This document shows, one piece after another, positions 24,076 to 32,943 of a stretch of 43,086 bases of DNA. Each line of letters starts with the position of its first letter. The stretch's first letter is position 1. Both the position numbers and the translations under genes were made by a program. Location: the NCBI GenBank assembly GCA_019118465.1, contig DWYX01000015.1, positions 1 through 43,086 on the forward strand. Reading direction: 5' to 3'. The notes beneath the pieces were generated by a model. The model had not been told where the DNA came from. It did no database searches and was given only the letters and a program-made list of their open reading frames with translations. The DNA comes from Candidatus Limosilactobacillus faecipullorum. Lineage in GTDB: Bacteria; Bacillota; Bacilli; Lactobacillales; Lactobacillaceae.

Positions 24076-24309
24076 ATGCGGATCGACATCAAAGCTTACT
24101 TGGACGCCAATCATTTGACGATTTACCAAGTAGCAAAACGTTCCGGCTACGGCTACACCACTTTACACAAGTCGTTCAATAAACAGCAAAGTATGGCAAC
24201 TTCACTGAACTTACGTGACTTGGATGCTTTGTCGCAGGCCAGACACGAGGCAATGTGGGAAGTCTTACGGGAGCTAGAAGAAAATTATTTAAGGGACGAT
24301 GATGAGTAG
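24076..24309 (+). CDS. Small helix-turn-helix protein of the clpL operon
   Basis: This 77-aa protein has an N-terminal helix-turn-helix of Xre/Cro type (about 12-34: LTIYQVAKRSGYGYTTLHKSF) followed by a charged helix (about 50-72). It lacks an effector domain. It follows a perfect CtsR operator and precedes clpL by 128 nt, so it is probably heat-induced along with the chaperone. It may be a local repressor, possibly of its own promoter through the GTGTTATAC repeats. That role is inferred only. Start ATG (24076) has AGGAAGTG upstream; the longer frame from 24025 would begin inside the promoter. Confidence 0.75.
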   Translation: MRIDIKAYLDANHLTIYQVAKRSGYGYTTLHKSFNKQQSMATSLNLRDLDALSQARHEAMWEVLRELEENYLRDDDE

Positions 24310-24324
24310 AATTTGTGTAGTTGT

Positions 24325-24355
24325 TGAGGTCAAAAGGGCATTGCCTTTAGGCCTC
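24325..24355 (+). promoter_or_regulatory. Hairpin between the HTH gene and clpL
   Basis: GAGGTC..AAAGG pairs with CCTTT..GGCCTC around a short loop. The tail is TTCTTCG rather than a T run. It could be a partial terminator or an mRNA-processing or stability hairpin that sets the ratio of the two products. Confidence 0.5.
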
Positions 24356-24437
24356 TTCTTCGTCTAACAGAAAATTTTTGCGGGTGAAGTATGCCCAAAA
24401 TTAATTATGAATTTAAAAAATGAAAGGAGTTTTTACT

Positions 24438-26531
24438 ATGGCACAAATTCCAGTAGATCCATTTAACAGCATGGATGATATTTTTAATCAGTTAATGGGA
24501 AACATGAACGGCCTAAGCTCCGAAAATCGCCGGTACTTAATTAACGGCCGGGAAGTAACTCCTGAAGAGTATGCCCAATTCCGGCAAACGGGACATTTGC
24601 CAGAAGTTAACGATGAACTTAAAAATCGGCAACCTAACGGCAAGCAGACTCAAGGTATGTTAGCAAAGTTAGGCCGGAACTTAACCGCTGAAGCCAAAGC
24701 CGGCAAGCTTGATCCGGTAATTGGAAGGAACAAAGAAATTCAAGAAACTGCTGAAATCTTAAGCCGGCGGACTAAGAACAACCCAGTCTTGGTTGGTGAC
24801 GCTGGGGTTGGGAAGACGGCAGTCGTTGAAGGTTTAGCCCAAGCAATTGTTCATGGTAACGTTCCAAATGCCATCAAGAACAAGCAAATTATTTCCATTG
24901 ATATTTCCAGTCTTGAAGCTGGAACCCAATACCGGGGTAGCTTTGAAGAGAACATTCAAAAGCTAGTTGACGAAGTTAAGAAGGCTGGGAATGTAATTCT
25001 CTTCTTTGACGAAATTCACCAAATTATCGGAGCTGGGAATGCTGGAGACGCCTCTGGTTCCAAAGGAATGTCTGATATCTTAAAACCAGCTCTTTCGCGG
25101 GGGGAAATTACAGTAATTGGGGCTACCACTCAAGATGAATTCCGGAACACCATTATGAAGGATGCGGCCCTTTCCCGGCGGTTTAACGAAGTAGTGGTAA
25201 ACGCCCCAAGTAGGGACGATACCTTCAAGATCTTGCAAGGTCTTCGAAAGTTATATGAAAAACACCACAACGTTGTATTGCCGGATGATGTCTTGAAGGC
25301 GGCGGTTGATTACTCCGTTCAATACATTCCACAACGTTCTTTGCCGGACAAGGCCATTGATTTAATCGACGTGACAGCTGCTCACTTAGCTGCCCAACAT
25401 CCAGCGACGGACGCTAAATCAATTGAAGCTGAGATTAAGGCGACCGAAGCTGATCAAGCTGAAGCGGTGAAGAAGGAAGACTTCAAGACTGCCCAAGCAG
25501 ACAAGGAAAAGGTTGCCAAGTTAAAGCAACAATTAGCTGACCACTCTTCAGCTGATCAAGTAACGGCAACGCCAAATGATGTTGCCCAAGCTGTTGAACG
25601 GTTAACGGGAATTCCGGTTGCCAAGATGGGAGCCTCCGACATCGAACGTTTGAAGGGCTTAAGCAAGCGACTTGAAGGAAAAGTGATCGGCCAAGATAAA
25701 GCTGTTGAAGCCGTTGCCCGGGCAATTCGGCGGAACCGGGCTGGCTTTGATGAAGGTAACCGGCCAATTGGGAGCTTCCTCTTCGTTGGTCCAACCGGGG
25801 TTGGTAAAACGGAATTAGCTAAGCAATTAGCCTTAGATATGTTTGGTTCTAAGGATGATATTATCCGGCTTGATATGTCCGAATATTCTGATCGGACAGC
25901 TGTTTCTAAGTTAATCGGGACCACCGCTGGGTACGTTGGCTACGATGACAACGGCAATACTTTGACAGAAAAGGTTCGGCGGAACCCATACTCCATTATC
26001 TTGCTTGATGAAATCGAAAAGGCTGATCCCCAAGTTATTACCTTGTTACTTCAAGTTCTTGATGATGGTCGTTTAACGGATGGTCAAGGAAACGTGGTTA
26101 ACTTTAAGAATACTATTATCATCGCTACTTCAAATGCTGGTTACTCAAGTGACGCTATCAAGAGCGATGGAAATGAAACCTTAGTAAAGAAGTTAACGCC
26201 ATACTTCCGGCCTGAATTCTTAAACCGGTTCAACGCAATTGTTGAATTTAAGGCTTTAACGAAGGATGACTTAAAGCAAATTGTTGACTTGATGATTGCT
26301 GGGGTTAACGAAACCTTAGCCAAGAAGCAAATGGACGTTACGGTGACTGACGAAGCTAAGGACTACTTAATTGACCAAGGTTATGATAAAGCGATGGGTG
26401 CTCGGCCACTTCGGCGGGTCGTGGAACAACAAATTCGGGACAAGGTTACTGACTTCTACCTTGACCACCTGGATATTAAGCATTTGAAGGCGGAAATGAA
26501 AGATGGCAATTTGGTAATCGTACCTGCCTAG
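24438..26531 (+). CDS. clpL: ATP-dependent chaperone ClpL
   Basis: This is a 697-aa HSP100 protein with two AAA+ domains: Walker A GDAGVGKT (about 118) and GPTGVGKT (about 455). A shortened middle region (about 325-360) has a coiled-coil look ([20 protein letters not shown]). The usual Clp N-domain repeat is replaced by a short N-terminus, and there is no clear ClpP-binding IGF loop. This is the ClpL form, a disaggregase for stress and acid or heat survival in lactic acid bacteria. The ATG at 24438 has AAAGGAG (24424-24430) upstream; an ATG at 24420 overlaps that site. Expression is expected from the CtsR-controlled promoter upstream of the HTH gene. Confidence 0.93.
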   Translation: MAQIPVDPFNSMDDIFNQLMGNMNGLSSENRRYLINGREVTPEEYAQFRQTGHLPEVNDELKNRQPNGKQTQGMLAKLGRNLTAEAKAGKLDPVIGRNKEIQETAEILSRRTKNNPVLVGDAGVGKTAVVEGLAQAIVHGNVPNAIKNKQIISIDISSLEAGTQYRGSFEENIQKLVDEVKKAGNVILFFDEIHQIIGAGNAGDASGSKGMSDILKPALSRGEITVIGATTQDEFRNTIMKDAALSRRFNEVVVNAPSRDDTFKILQGLRKLYEKHHNVVLPDDVLKAAVDYSVQYIPQRSLPDKAIDLIDVTAAHLAAQHPATDAKSIEAEIKATEADQAEAVKKEDFKTAQADKEKVAKLKQQLADHSSADQVTATPNDVAQAVERLTGIPVAKMGASDIERLKGLSKRLEGKVIGQDKAVEAVARAIRRNRAGFDEGNRPIGSFLFVGPTGVGKTELAKQLALDMFGSKDDIIRLDMSEYSDRTAVSKLIGTTAGYVGYDDNGNTLTEKVRRNPYSIILLDEIEKADPQVITLLLQVLDDGRLTDGQGNVVNFKNTIIIATSNAGYSSDAIKSDGNETLVKKLTPYFRPEFLNRFNAIVEFKALTKDDLKQIVDLMIAGVNETLAKKQMDVTVTDEAKDYLIDQGYDKAMGARPLRRVVEQQIRDKVTDFYLDHLDIKHLKAEMKDGNLVIVPA

Positions 26532-26552
26532 GCTATTAAAGTGGTTGAGTAA

Positions 26553-26735
26553 AAGAGGCTGTGAAGAAACTCGTGTTTCTTCACAGCCTTTCTCGTGCCT
26601 CCAAATGTTACACAGGAACTATGGTCGAAACCCACGGCCTTAGAGCATAAGTTCGAACGAAAGAACGACGCTTGCGAAGCAATCATCGTCCTCCTTATCT
26701 TTTTTAAGCCGCCGAGAAGATTTTCTTTCGACCTC
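26553..26735 (-). repeat. Structured 3'-UTR element, full copy after the ribH remnant
   Basis: Read on the minus strand it starts GAGGTCGAAAGAA and has a helix ATAAG/CTTAT enclosing GGACGA/TCGTTC and GCTT-CGC-AAGC. The core GTTCCTGTGTAACATTTGGA follows, then the terminator hairpin GGCTGTGAAGAAAC/GTTTCTTCACAGCC. The plus-strand element at 39523-39694 has the same order with compensatory changes in the helices. The terminal hairpin (26556-26589) also serves as the clpL terminator on the plus strand. Confidence 0.75.
26556..26590. terminator. Bidirectional terminator between clpL and the ribH remnant
   Basis: AGGCTGTGAAGAAAC (26556-26570) pairs perfectly with GTTTCTTCACAGCCT (26575-26589) around a 4-nt loop. 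TTTCTCG follows on the plus side and CTCTTTT on the minus side. Confidence 0.85.
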
Positions 26736-26737
26736 TT

Positions 26738-26753
26738 TGTTTCACATGGAACA
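26738..26753. other. parS-like palindrome 1
   Basis: TGTTTCACATGGAACA differs from the parS form TGTTTCACGTGGAACA at one position and from TGTTTCACGTGAAACA at two. It lies immediately upstream (minus strand) of the structured element. ParB binds such sites near the origin in Firmicutes. Confidence 0.55.
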
Positions 26754-26756
26754 AAC

Positions 26757-26984
26757 TTAAATTTGACTATTTAAATCAATCATTTCCAATAGGCTTTGGG
26801 CGATCATGGAATCTTCATTCCCGGCTTTGAGGTCAGCTTGTTGTAGGGGTTGTTCAATATTATCCGTGATTAAGATTCCAAAGGTAATTGGAATCCTAGC
26901 AGCTAAGTTGAGTTGTATTACGGCACCTGTAACTTGATTAATGATCATGACGTAGTGGTCAGTTTCGCCTTTAATCCATAATTC
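26757..26984 (-). pseudogene. ribH: C-terminal remnant of lumazine synthase (ribH)
   Basis: About 75 codons match the second half of RibH: the [11 protein letters not shown] motif (normally after GAVIRG), then [27 protein letters not shown] and LKAGNE, ending in LEMIDLN. The first half is absent. Changes at normally fixed places (EQPL for [14 protein letters not shown] for RAGLKAGNEG) suggest decay. It follows the FMN riboswitch and its T run directly, so ribD, ribE, ribBA and the start of ribH have been lost by deletion. The open frame continues upstream through the riboswitch, but that part is not protein-coding. Confidence 0.85.
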
Positions 26985-26999
26985 CGTCGTATTGGTAAC

Positions 27000-27036
27000 C
27001 AAAAAAACGTAAGCAAAAGGCTTGGTTAACCTCGTA
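27000..27036 (-). terminator. Degraded FMN-riboswitch terminator
   Basis: After the riboswitch the minus strand reads AAGC-CTTTT-GCTT, ACG/CGT and a run of seven T (27001-27007). The stem is weaker than in working FMN expression platforms. Confidence 0.45.
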
Positions 27037-27038
27037 TT

Positions 27039-27149
27039 TCTTCTTCCATCTAAACTGTCACTATCGGTACCCTCAAAGGGATTCAACCGCATTACTGCGG
27101 GCCGCGGACTGAAACCGCCGGTCGGGAATTTCACCCTGTCCCGAAGAAC
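27039..27149 (-). promoter_or_regulatory. FMN riboswitch (RFN element)
   Basis: The minus strand carries the conserved RFN blocks in order: TTCTTCGGGACAGGGTGAAA, TTCCCGACCGGCGGT, AGTCCGCG, TGCGGTTGA, ACCGATAGTGACAGT and GATGGAAGAAG. The outer P1 helix pairs TTCTTC with GAAGAA. It normally senses FMN and turns off riboflavin synthesis or transport genes. Here only a ribH fragment follows, so it has no intact target. Confidence 0.93.
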
Positions 27150-27240
27150 TAATTATTCAACTAACTAAAGGTTGGTTGTTTTCAAAAGCGTTGTTAATAA
27201 GTCGAACAAATAATATCAACAAATGTTACTTGAATGTTTT

Positions 27241-27256
27241 TGTTTCACGTGGAACT
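27241..27256. other. parS-like palindrome 2
   Basis: TGTTTCACGTGGAACT matches the parS form TGTTTCACGTGGAACA at 15 of 16 positions. Its last base is the first base of the stop codon (TTA on this strand) of the 43-aa gene next to it. It is 503 bp from the first parS-like site. Confidence 0.6.
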
Positions 27257-27387
27257 TAGCGGCGAGAATTAAAGTGCCAAGCTAGAGCAACGATTAATCC
27301 TAAAATGCAAACGGCAAGTAAGGGATTAGTGTTAAAGAGATGATGAGAAAGCCAAATTTGACCAATTCCGGAGAATGACGCAAACAT
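27256..27387 (-). CDS. 43-aa single-span membrane peptide, unknown
   Basis: The frame reads MFASFSGIGQIWLSHHLF and then a hydrophobic segment (PLLAVCILGLIVALAW) with a basic end (HFNSRR). AGAAGG lies 10 nt before the ATG. No family is recognised. It is divergent from the cardiolipin synthase gene, whose start is 112 nt away, and may share its promoter region. It is short, so the call rests on the ribosome-binding site and the clean membrane segment. Confidence 0.5.
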   Translation of the reverse strand: MFASFSGIGQIWLSHHLFNTNPLLAVCILGLIVALAWHFNSRR

Positions 27388-27499
27388 TTAATTAGATACC
27401 TTCTTTCACTTGTTTTTGTTAATAATTATACTGAATTTAGTTGGTTAAGCGAGTGATTTGGATTACACTAAGAATAGTTTTGATGTTGAGGGGGATACC

Positions 27500-28966
27500 A
27501 TGCTAATTACGTGGCATATTGTGAAATTAATTTTATGGTTAATTGTGCTATTTAACGCAATTGCCGCCTTAATTACGGTTTTTCGGGAAAAACGGGATAT
27601 TGCGGCAACTTGGGCCTGGTTGCTTGTATTAACCTTATTGCCCGTAATTGGCTTTATTATTTACTCGTTTCTGGGACGGAAATTACCTCAACGGCAGTTG
27701 GAACGAATTCAAACGGAAACCCAACTTGAACTTTCGGAAGCATTCAATCGCCAACGGGAACAATTTTTATTAACCCCACAACCGGAGGAACCAACTTTAC
27801 GAACTTATTTACGGACAATCATGCTTTTTCAAAGCATTGATAGTGCCTTTTTAAGTCAGCATAATACGGTTGAATTGTTTAATAATGGTGATCAACTCTT
27901 TGAAAAGCTTCTAGCAGATATTGAAGCGGCTAAAAAGAGTATTCATATTGAGTTTTACACTATTTATAATGATCAAATAGGAAATCAATTGCGGACGATT
28001 CTGGAACAAAAGGCGGCCGCGGGCGTTGAAGTCCGAGTTCTATATGATTCTTGGGGTTCGATGGGGGTCAAACCAAGTTTTTATGATGGATTGCGCAAAA
28101 ATGGAGGCTATGCAGGGCCGTTCTTGTTAACCCGGAGTAATCTCTTTGACTTTCGGCTTAACTACCGGGATCACCGGAAAATTGTCGTGATTGATGGAGA
28201 AACAGGATATGTAGGTGGCTTTAACGTCGGTGATCAATATCTTGGCCGCTTACCAAAGTTTGGTCCATGGCGGGATACCCACCTCCGGATTCAAGGTGGG
28301 GGTGTATACAGCCTCCAACAACGGTTTATTCGGGACTGGAATGCCTCAACTAAAGAACAGGCTCATCGGATTGATCACTACCGGGCTTATTTTCCGAAGG
28401 TTAAGAATACTTACGGATCGACCGCTCTCCAGATTGTTTCCAGTGGCCCTGATTCCCCCCTCGAGGAAATTAAATTGGGTTACTTACGCTTAATTAATGC
28501 GGCGCAAGATCACATTTGGATTCAGACCCCTTACTTAATTCCTGATGATAGTGTTCTAGATGCCTTAAAAGTGGCGGCCCACTCCGGAGTAGACGTCCGC
28601 ATTATGGTGCCATCGATGCCGGATCACGCCTTTGTTTACCGGGCAACGCAGTATTATGCTCGAAACTTAGCTGAGGATGGAGTAACGATCTATTTCTATC
28701 AACGCGGCTTTTTACACGCTAAAACGATGGTGGTTGATGGTGAGATGGCTTCAGTGGGTTCCGCCAATATGGACTTCCGGAGCTTCAAATTAAACTTTGA
28801 AATTAACTGTTTTATGTATGATGCCGATATTACTCGGCGTTTGGAAGAATTATTCGTTGAAGATATTCGCAATAGTCGGGTAATGACGCCAGAACGATTT
28901 GCGGCCCAACCGCTTTGGCTTCGTTTTAAACAAACCTTTTCGAGGCTGCTATCACCAATATTATAG
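27500..28966 (+). CDS. cls: Cardiolipin synthase
   Basis: This 488-aa membrane enzyme condenses two phosphatidylglycerol molecules to cardiolipin. Two N-terminal membrane helices (about 5-60) are followed by two phospholipase-D motifs: HRKIVVIDGETGYVGGFN (about 220) and HAKTMVVDGEMASVGSANMD (about 404). Both HxKxxxxD sets are intact. ATG at 27500 follows GAGGGGG by 4 nt; the longer frame starting at 27458 has no ribosome-binding site. It is a single-gene unit with its own terminator. Confidence 0.95.
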   Translation: MLITWHIVKLILWLIVLFNAIAALITVFREKRDIAATWAWLLVLTLLPVIGFIIYSFLGRKLPQRQLERIQTETQLELSEAFNRQREQFLLTPQPEEPTLRTYLRTIMLFQSIDSAFLSQHNTVELFNNGDQLFEKLLADIEAAKKSIHIEFYTIYNDQIGNQLRTILEQKAAAGVEVRVLYDSWGSMGVKPSFYDGLRKNGGYAGPFLLTRSNLFDFRLNYRDHRKIVVIDGETGYVGGFNVGDQYLGRLPKFGPWRDTHLRIQGGGVYSLQQRFIRDWNASTKEQAHRIDHYRAYFPKVKNTYGSTALQIVSSGPDSPLEEIKLGYLRLINAAQDHIWIQTPYLIPDDSVLDALKVAAHSGVDVRIMVPSMPDHAFVYRATQYYARNLAEDGVTIYFYQRGFLHAKTMVVDGEMASVGSANMDFRSFKLNFEINCFMYDADITRRLEELFVEDIRNSRVMTPERFAAQPLWLRFKQTFSRLLSPIL

Positions 28967-28970
28967 AATA

Positions 28971-29010
28971 AAAAAACGACTAGCGTGACGAAATGCTAGT
29001 CGTTTTTTTT
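28971..29010 (+). terminator. Terminator after cls
   Basis: AAAAAACGACTAGC pairs with GCTAGTCGTTTTTT around a 10-nt loop. It is suited to act in both directions. Between here and rexB (29011-29265) I see no gene. Confidence 0.9.
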
Positions 29011-29265
29011 ACCAGACAGAAACGAAAGGAAGGCGAGTAAACGGTATTAATAACCAGATATAGAGAGATTTGAGGAAACCTTCCTCCCGTGAGTACTCAG
29101 ATTATGTTCACTAAGTAACAAACCAATTAAATCATAGATCTGCCATCTTTGCAAGAAAATGTTGGGAAAAGGTCTTTGGAAATGTTTGAAATGATAATTC
29201 ATTTCACAAAGTTTTGATGTGATAAAATGAGATTATTTAATGCTGAAGGTGGGAAGGTGAGGTAA

Positions 29266-32200
29266 ATGGTAAAATCGAGTTTAAACTTTATATTAGGGAC
29301 TGCAACGGTTGATCATCAAGCAGCAATGGTTGATCAATTAGCAACTCAATTAACCGAAAATTCCCAGGATCGGTTTTTCTATCTAGTACCAAATCATATT
29401 AAATTTTCAACGGAAATTGACGTTTTAAGCCAATTAAAGGCTAAGCAGACTGGACCAATTTATGCTCAAAGTCAGGTTCAAGTTCTGTCGTTTAGTCGGC
29501 TAGCTTGGTTTTTATTGCGGGATCAGCCCGAATTTAATGCTCCGCGAATTTCACCAACGGGCCTAACGATGTTAACAGCTGCTGTTCTCCGTGAAATGCC
29601 AGTAGCAGACTTAAAATTGTTTGCCAAAGAAGCTCACCAGCCAGGCTTTATCCAAGATTTGACCAAGCAATTAGTAGAACTACGGAATGCCAACATCGCT
29701 CCGGAAGACTATGAGGAAATTAAAGCTAAGAGTACCGCTTGGGCCAAGAGTCATCATCTAGTTGATGCCGCCTACGATGATAAACTTGATGTTTTATTTA
29801 AAGTCTATGCTAAATTTATGGCGGCCTTGGGGAGTCAACTAGAAACCCCAGCAATTTATGACTTACTGATTGAAAAGTTAAACCAGGGTGATTTTAAGGA
29901 TTGTCACTTCTATCTCGATCGTTATAATGCTCAATTTTCAGCTAAGGAAGAGCAAATCGTTGAAGCAATGATAAAAAATGGGGCTACGACAACGGTTAGT
30001 CTGGTTTTAGATCGTCCTTACCAAGGTTCAACTTTACCAGATGAACACGATTTGTTTTATCAGCCAGGTTTGATCTACCACCGGCTGGCTAATTTTGCCT
30101 TAAACACGTCAGGAGTTGAATTAAAACCCGTAACCTATGCCCAAACTTCGCGGGTGGCGCCGGCCTTTAAAGATCTTGAACACTGGTTAGCAGCTAATAG
30201 TCAGTTTGTAACGCCTCGAGAAGCTAAAACTGCTGGCGAAAATATTCACTTTAATACGGTTCCAACGCGCTTGGCAGAGTTGGATTTTGTGGCGGCCCAA
30301 ATTCGCCAATTAGTAACACATCAAGGCTACCGTTACCGGGATTTTCTGATTCTTACCCGGCGATTAGATGCTTATGAAACGATGCTCGAACCGACTTTTG
30401 CGGCCCACCAAGTCCCCTTCTTTAACGATAATGATCGGACAATGAAGAACCACCCTTTGGTAACCTTAGTGATGGGGCTTTTCCAACTGCTTTGGGGACA
30501 ATTCCAATTAGCTGACTTAATGCAAATCCTCAAAACTGGGTTGTTAATTCCTAAGGAACAGGTTGATGGTCAGCCCTTAACAGCTTTTCAATTTCGGCAG
30601 GACCTCTACTTAACGGAAAACTGGGCCCTAAAATATGGTAAAACGGGCTATGCTTGGCTCGGTAATAAGGATTTCCAATATACACCAGGATATCAAGCTA
30701 GCGGAGAGAATAGCTTCCGTGACCAACAAGAAGCCAAGAAAAGTACCCAATTAAATCGGGTCCGCCGCTACGTTAAACGGCAAATTGTTCCCTTCATTGA
30801 AGCCATACGTCAAGCGAAGAACGGTCGGGAAGCCGCAAAGCTCTTGTTTGAATTTTTTGTTCAACAAGGTGTCCCTGATCAATTGGCAAAATGGCAAAGG
30901 GCAGCTACTAATGCCGGTAATTTGACCCTCTCTCAAGAACCGGAACAGGTTTGGAATTCGTTCTGCCAGCTTCTCGATGAATATGTCTTAACAATGGGTG
31001 ACCAAGCTAACTTCAGTTTGACGGCTTTTCGGGACCTGTTGTTAGTCGGCTTCCAAACGGCAACGTATTCCCAAATTCCGTCAACTTTGGATCAAGTCTT
31101 GGTATCGGAAAGTGGAATTACCCAAACTGAGCACCGGAAAGTTGTCTTTATTATTGGCGCAACCGACGATGTCATGCCCACAATGCAAGTTGAAACGGGT
31201 CTCTTAACGGAAGATGATCAGCGGCGGCTTGCTAGTGGGTTGAAGGATTATCAATACCTTCCAGTGTCAGGAATGGAAAAAGTCACCAATGAGCCGTTTG
31301 TTAATTATTTAGCGATGATGACTGGGATGGAACAATTATACTTAGTTGCACCACTCCAGAGTAGTGAAGACCAGCCAGCAGGGCTTTCTCCGTATCTGAC
31401 CGGTTTGAGTACCTATTTTAACCGCCCAATTGTCAATCTTCCAGGAACTCCTCAACCACTAGCTAATTTTACGGAAATTAAACCGTTTATTTCGGCTATT
31501 CCGGCAACTCGCTCAAGCTTTATCCGGGCCCGGCGGGTTGCTCAAGACAATGGACAAAATTTAAGCGCTAACGAGACGTGGAAAGTGGTTGCGCGGATTA
31601 TTAATGGACAGAAAACTGGCCGCCATGTTGATTTAAATAAGTATCAGTATCACAATGATCCACAACCATTAACGCCAGCATTAGCGGAACAATTGTATGG
31701 GAAGTTAGACCGGGAAACGATCATTGAACGGACGGAAATGGAAAAGGCTGGTCAACCATTACCTCCCCTTGGTGATGCCAAACGGCACTCAACGCTAAAA
31801 GCCTCAGTTTCCCAACTGCAGACCTACTACCAAAATCCGTATGAATACTTCTTGAAATACGGGCTAGATTTGAAACGACGGGAAGAATTTGAAATCACCC
31901 CCGCTGATTCCGGAACCTTCTACCATAATGTAATGGAGGCCTTTGTTCATTCAACCGGGACTAAATTAGCGACGCTAACGCCGGCTGAATTAGTGACTTA
32001 CACTAACCAGGCCCTAACTCAAGCGGCTCAGGCACAAGCCTTGCTAACGGAATTGGGGGATGGGCAGTTACGGTTCGCATACCAGTTTGATCATTTGAAA
32101 CAACTAGCCGAAGCGATGACCCGGGTTCTTTATCTTCAAGCCAAGGTAAGCCATGCCCAACCAAAGTACACGGAAAAGAGCTTTGGAAGTGGAGCCAACG

Positions 32201-32940
32201 CTATTTTCCGGCCAATTACGCACATTTTAGCTGATCAGCGCCATCAAGTTGAAATTCGGGGCCGGATTGACCGCTTAGATCAAGTTCAAACGGCCGATCA
32301 GCTTTACCAAATGGTGATTGATTATAAATCAAGTGACCGAAAATTCGACCTAGTGCGGGCAACAACTGGTTTAGATTTGCAATTATTAACGTATTTGGCA
32401 GCGGTTAAGCAGGATCTTAAGCATGGTCAAATCGGCGGAGCCTTCTACCTTCATTTAGCTAATCGGATTTTGAAACCCGAAGACTTTAAAAAGTCACTAA
32501 CCGAAATCCAGTTGGACAACCACTTATACAACGGGTTAGTTCTTGGTGATGTTGAACTATTGAAGCAACTTGACCAAGGGTTAGACCAAGAAAAAAAGGG
32601 GAAGCTTTTAAATGCTCGGTACATTAAAAAGTCGACAAGCTACAAGGCTAATTCGGGCTCTTCGATCTTGACACCGACAGAACTGGACTGGTTATTAACC
32701 AAGAATGCGGAGTTAATTAGGCAAGCTGCTACCGAAATTTTTGCCGGAGAGACGGCCTTAGCTCCTTACCGGCTTGGTAGTCAAAACGGCCTAGAGAATA
32801 GCGATTACTTACCGATTTTTGCCTTTGACAATGTACTGGACCAAGATAAATTTAAAGACATTACCCTAACGGAAAAGGATGTCTTAAGTCAAATGCATGC
32901 GGATCAAAAATCAGCGACGGAAAATGATAAGGAAGGATAG
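29266..32940 (+). CDS. rexB: ATP-dependent nuclease subunit B (AddB/RexB)
   Basis: This 1224-aa protein is the non-helicase nuclease partner of AddA/RexA. The N-terminus (LNFILGTATVDHQAAMVDQL) sits where AddB proteins have a Walker A loop; the GxxGxGKT pattern is lost here, as in the RexB branch. The C-terminal RecB-like nuclease domain is visible (DSGTFYHNVMEAF near 880, EIRGRIDRLDQV and MVIDYKSSDRKFD near 1000-1025). It degrades the strand 5' of the break during repair of double-strand ends. It overlaps nothing; rexA begins 3 nt after its stop, so the subunits are coupled. Confidence 0.95.
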   Translation: MVKSSLNFILGTATVDHQAAMVDQLATQLTENSQDRFFYLVPNHIKFSTEIDVLSQLKAKQTGPIYAQSQVQVLSFSRLAWFLLRDQPEFNAPRISPTGLTMLTAAVLREMPVADLKLFAKEAHQPGFIQDLTKQLVELRNANIAPEDYEEIKAKSTAWAKSHHLVDAAYDDKLDVLFKVYAKFMAALGSQLETPAIYDLLIEKLNQGDFKDCHFYLDRYNAQFSAKEEQIVEAMIKNGATTTVSLVLDRPYQGSTLPDEHDLFYQPGLIYHRLANFALNTSGVELKPVTYAQTSRVAPAFKDLEHWLAANSQFVTPREAKTAGENIHFNTVPTRLAELDFVAAQIRQLVTHQGYRYRDFLILTRRLDAYETMLEPTFAAHQVPFFNDNDRTMKNHPLVTLVMGLFQLLWGQFQLADLMQILKTGLLIPKEQVDGQPLTAFQFRQDLYLTENWALKYGKTGYAWLGNKDFQYTPGYQASGENSFRDQQEAKKSTQLNRVRRYVKRQIVPFIEAIRQAKNGREAAKLLFEFFVQQGVPDQLAKWQRAATNAGNLTLSQEPEQVWNSFCQLLDEYVLTMGDQANFSLTAFRDLLLVGFQTATYSQIPSTLDQVLVSESGITQTEHRKVVFIIGATDDVMPTMQVETGLLTEDDQRRLASGLKDYQYLPVSGMEKVTNEPFVNYLAMMTGMEQLYLVAPLQSSEDQPAGLSPYLTGLSTYFNRPIVNLPGTPQPLANFTEIKPFISAIPATRSSFIRARRVAQDNGQNLSANETWKVVARIINGQKTGRHVDLNKYQYHNDPQPLTPALAEQLYGKLDRETIIERTEMEKAGQPLPPLGDAKRHSTLKASVSQLQTYYQNPYEYFLKYGLDLKRREEFEITPADSGTFYHNVMEAFVHSTGTKLATLTPAELVTYTNQALTQAAQAQALLTELGDGQLRFAYQFDHLKQLAEAMTRVLYLQAKVSHAQPKYTEKSFGSGANAIFRPITHILADQRHQVEIRGRIDRLDQVQTADQLYQMVIDYKSSDRKFDLVRATTGLDLQLLTYLAAVKQDLKHGQIGGAFYLHLANRILKPEDFKKSLTEIQLDNHLYNGLVLGDVELLKQLDQGLDQEKKGKLLNARYIKKSTSYKANSGSSILTPTELDWLLTKNAELIRQAATEIFAGETALAPYRLGSQNGLENSDYLPIFAFDNVLDQDKFKDITLTEKDVLSQMHADQKSATENDKEG

Positions 32941-32943
32941 ATT

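Noticed and set aside
24325..24340. GGTCAAA before clpL as a second CtsR site
   Set aside because: Only one heptad is present; the tandem second half is missing.
26757..27134. The 125-codon minus-strand frame as one intact gene
   Set aside because: Its first 50 codons are the FMN riboswitch and terminator, and the rest is only the end of ribH.
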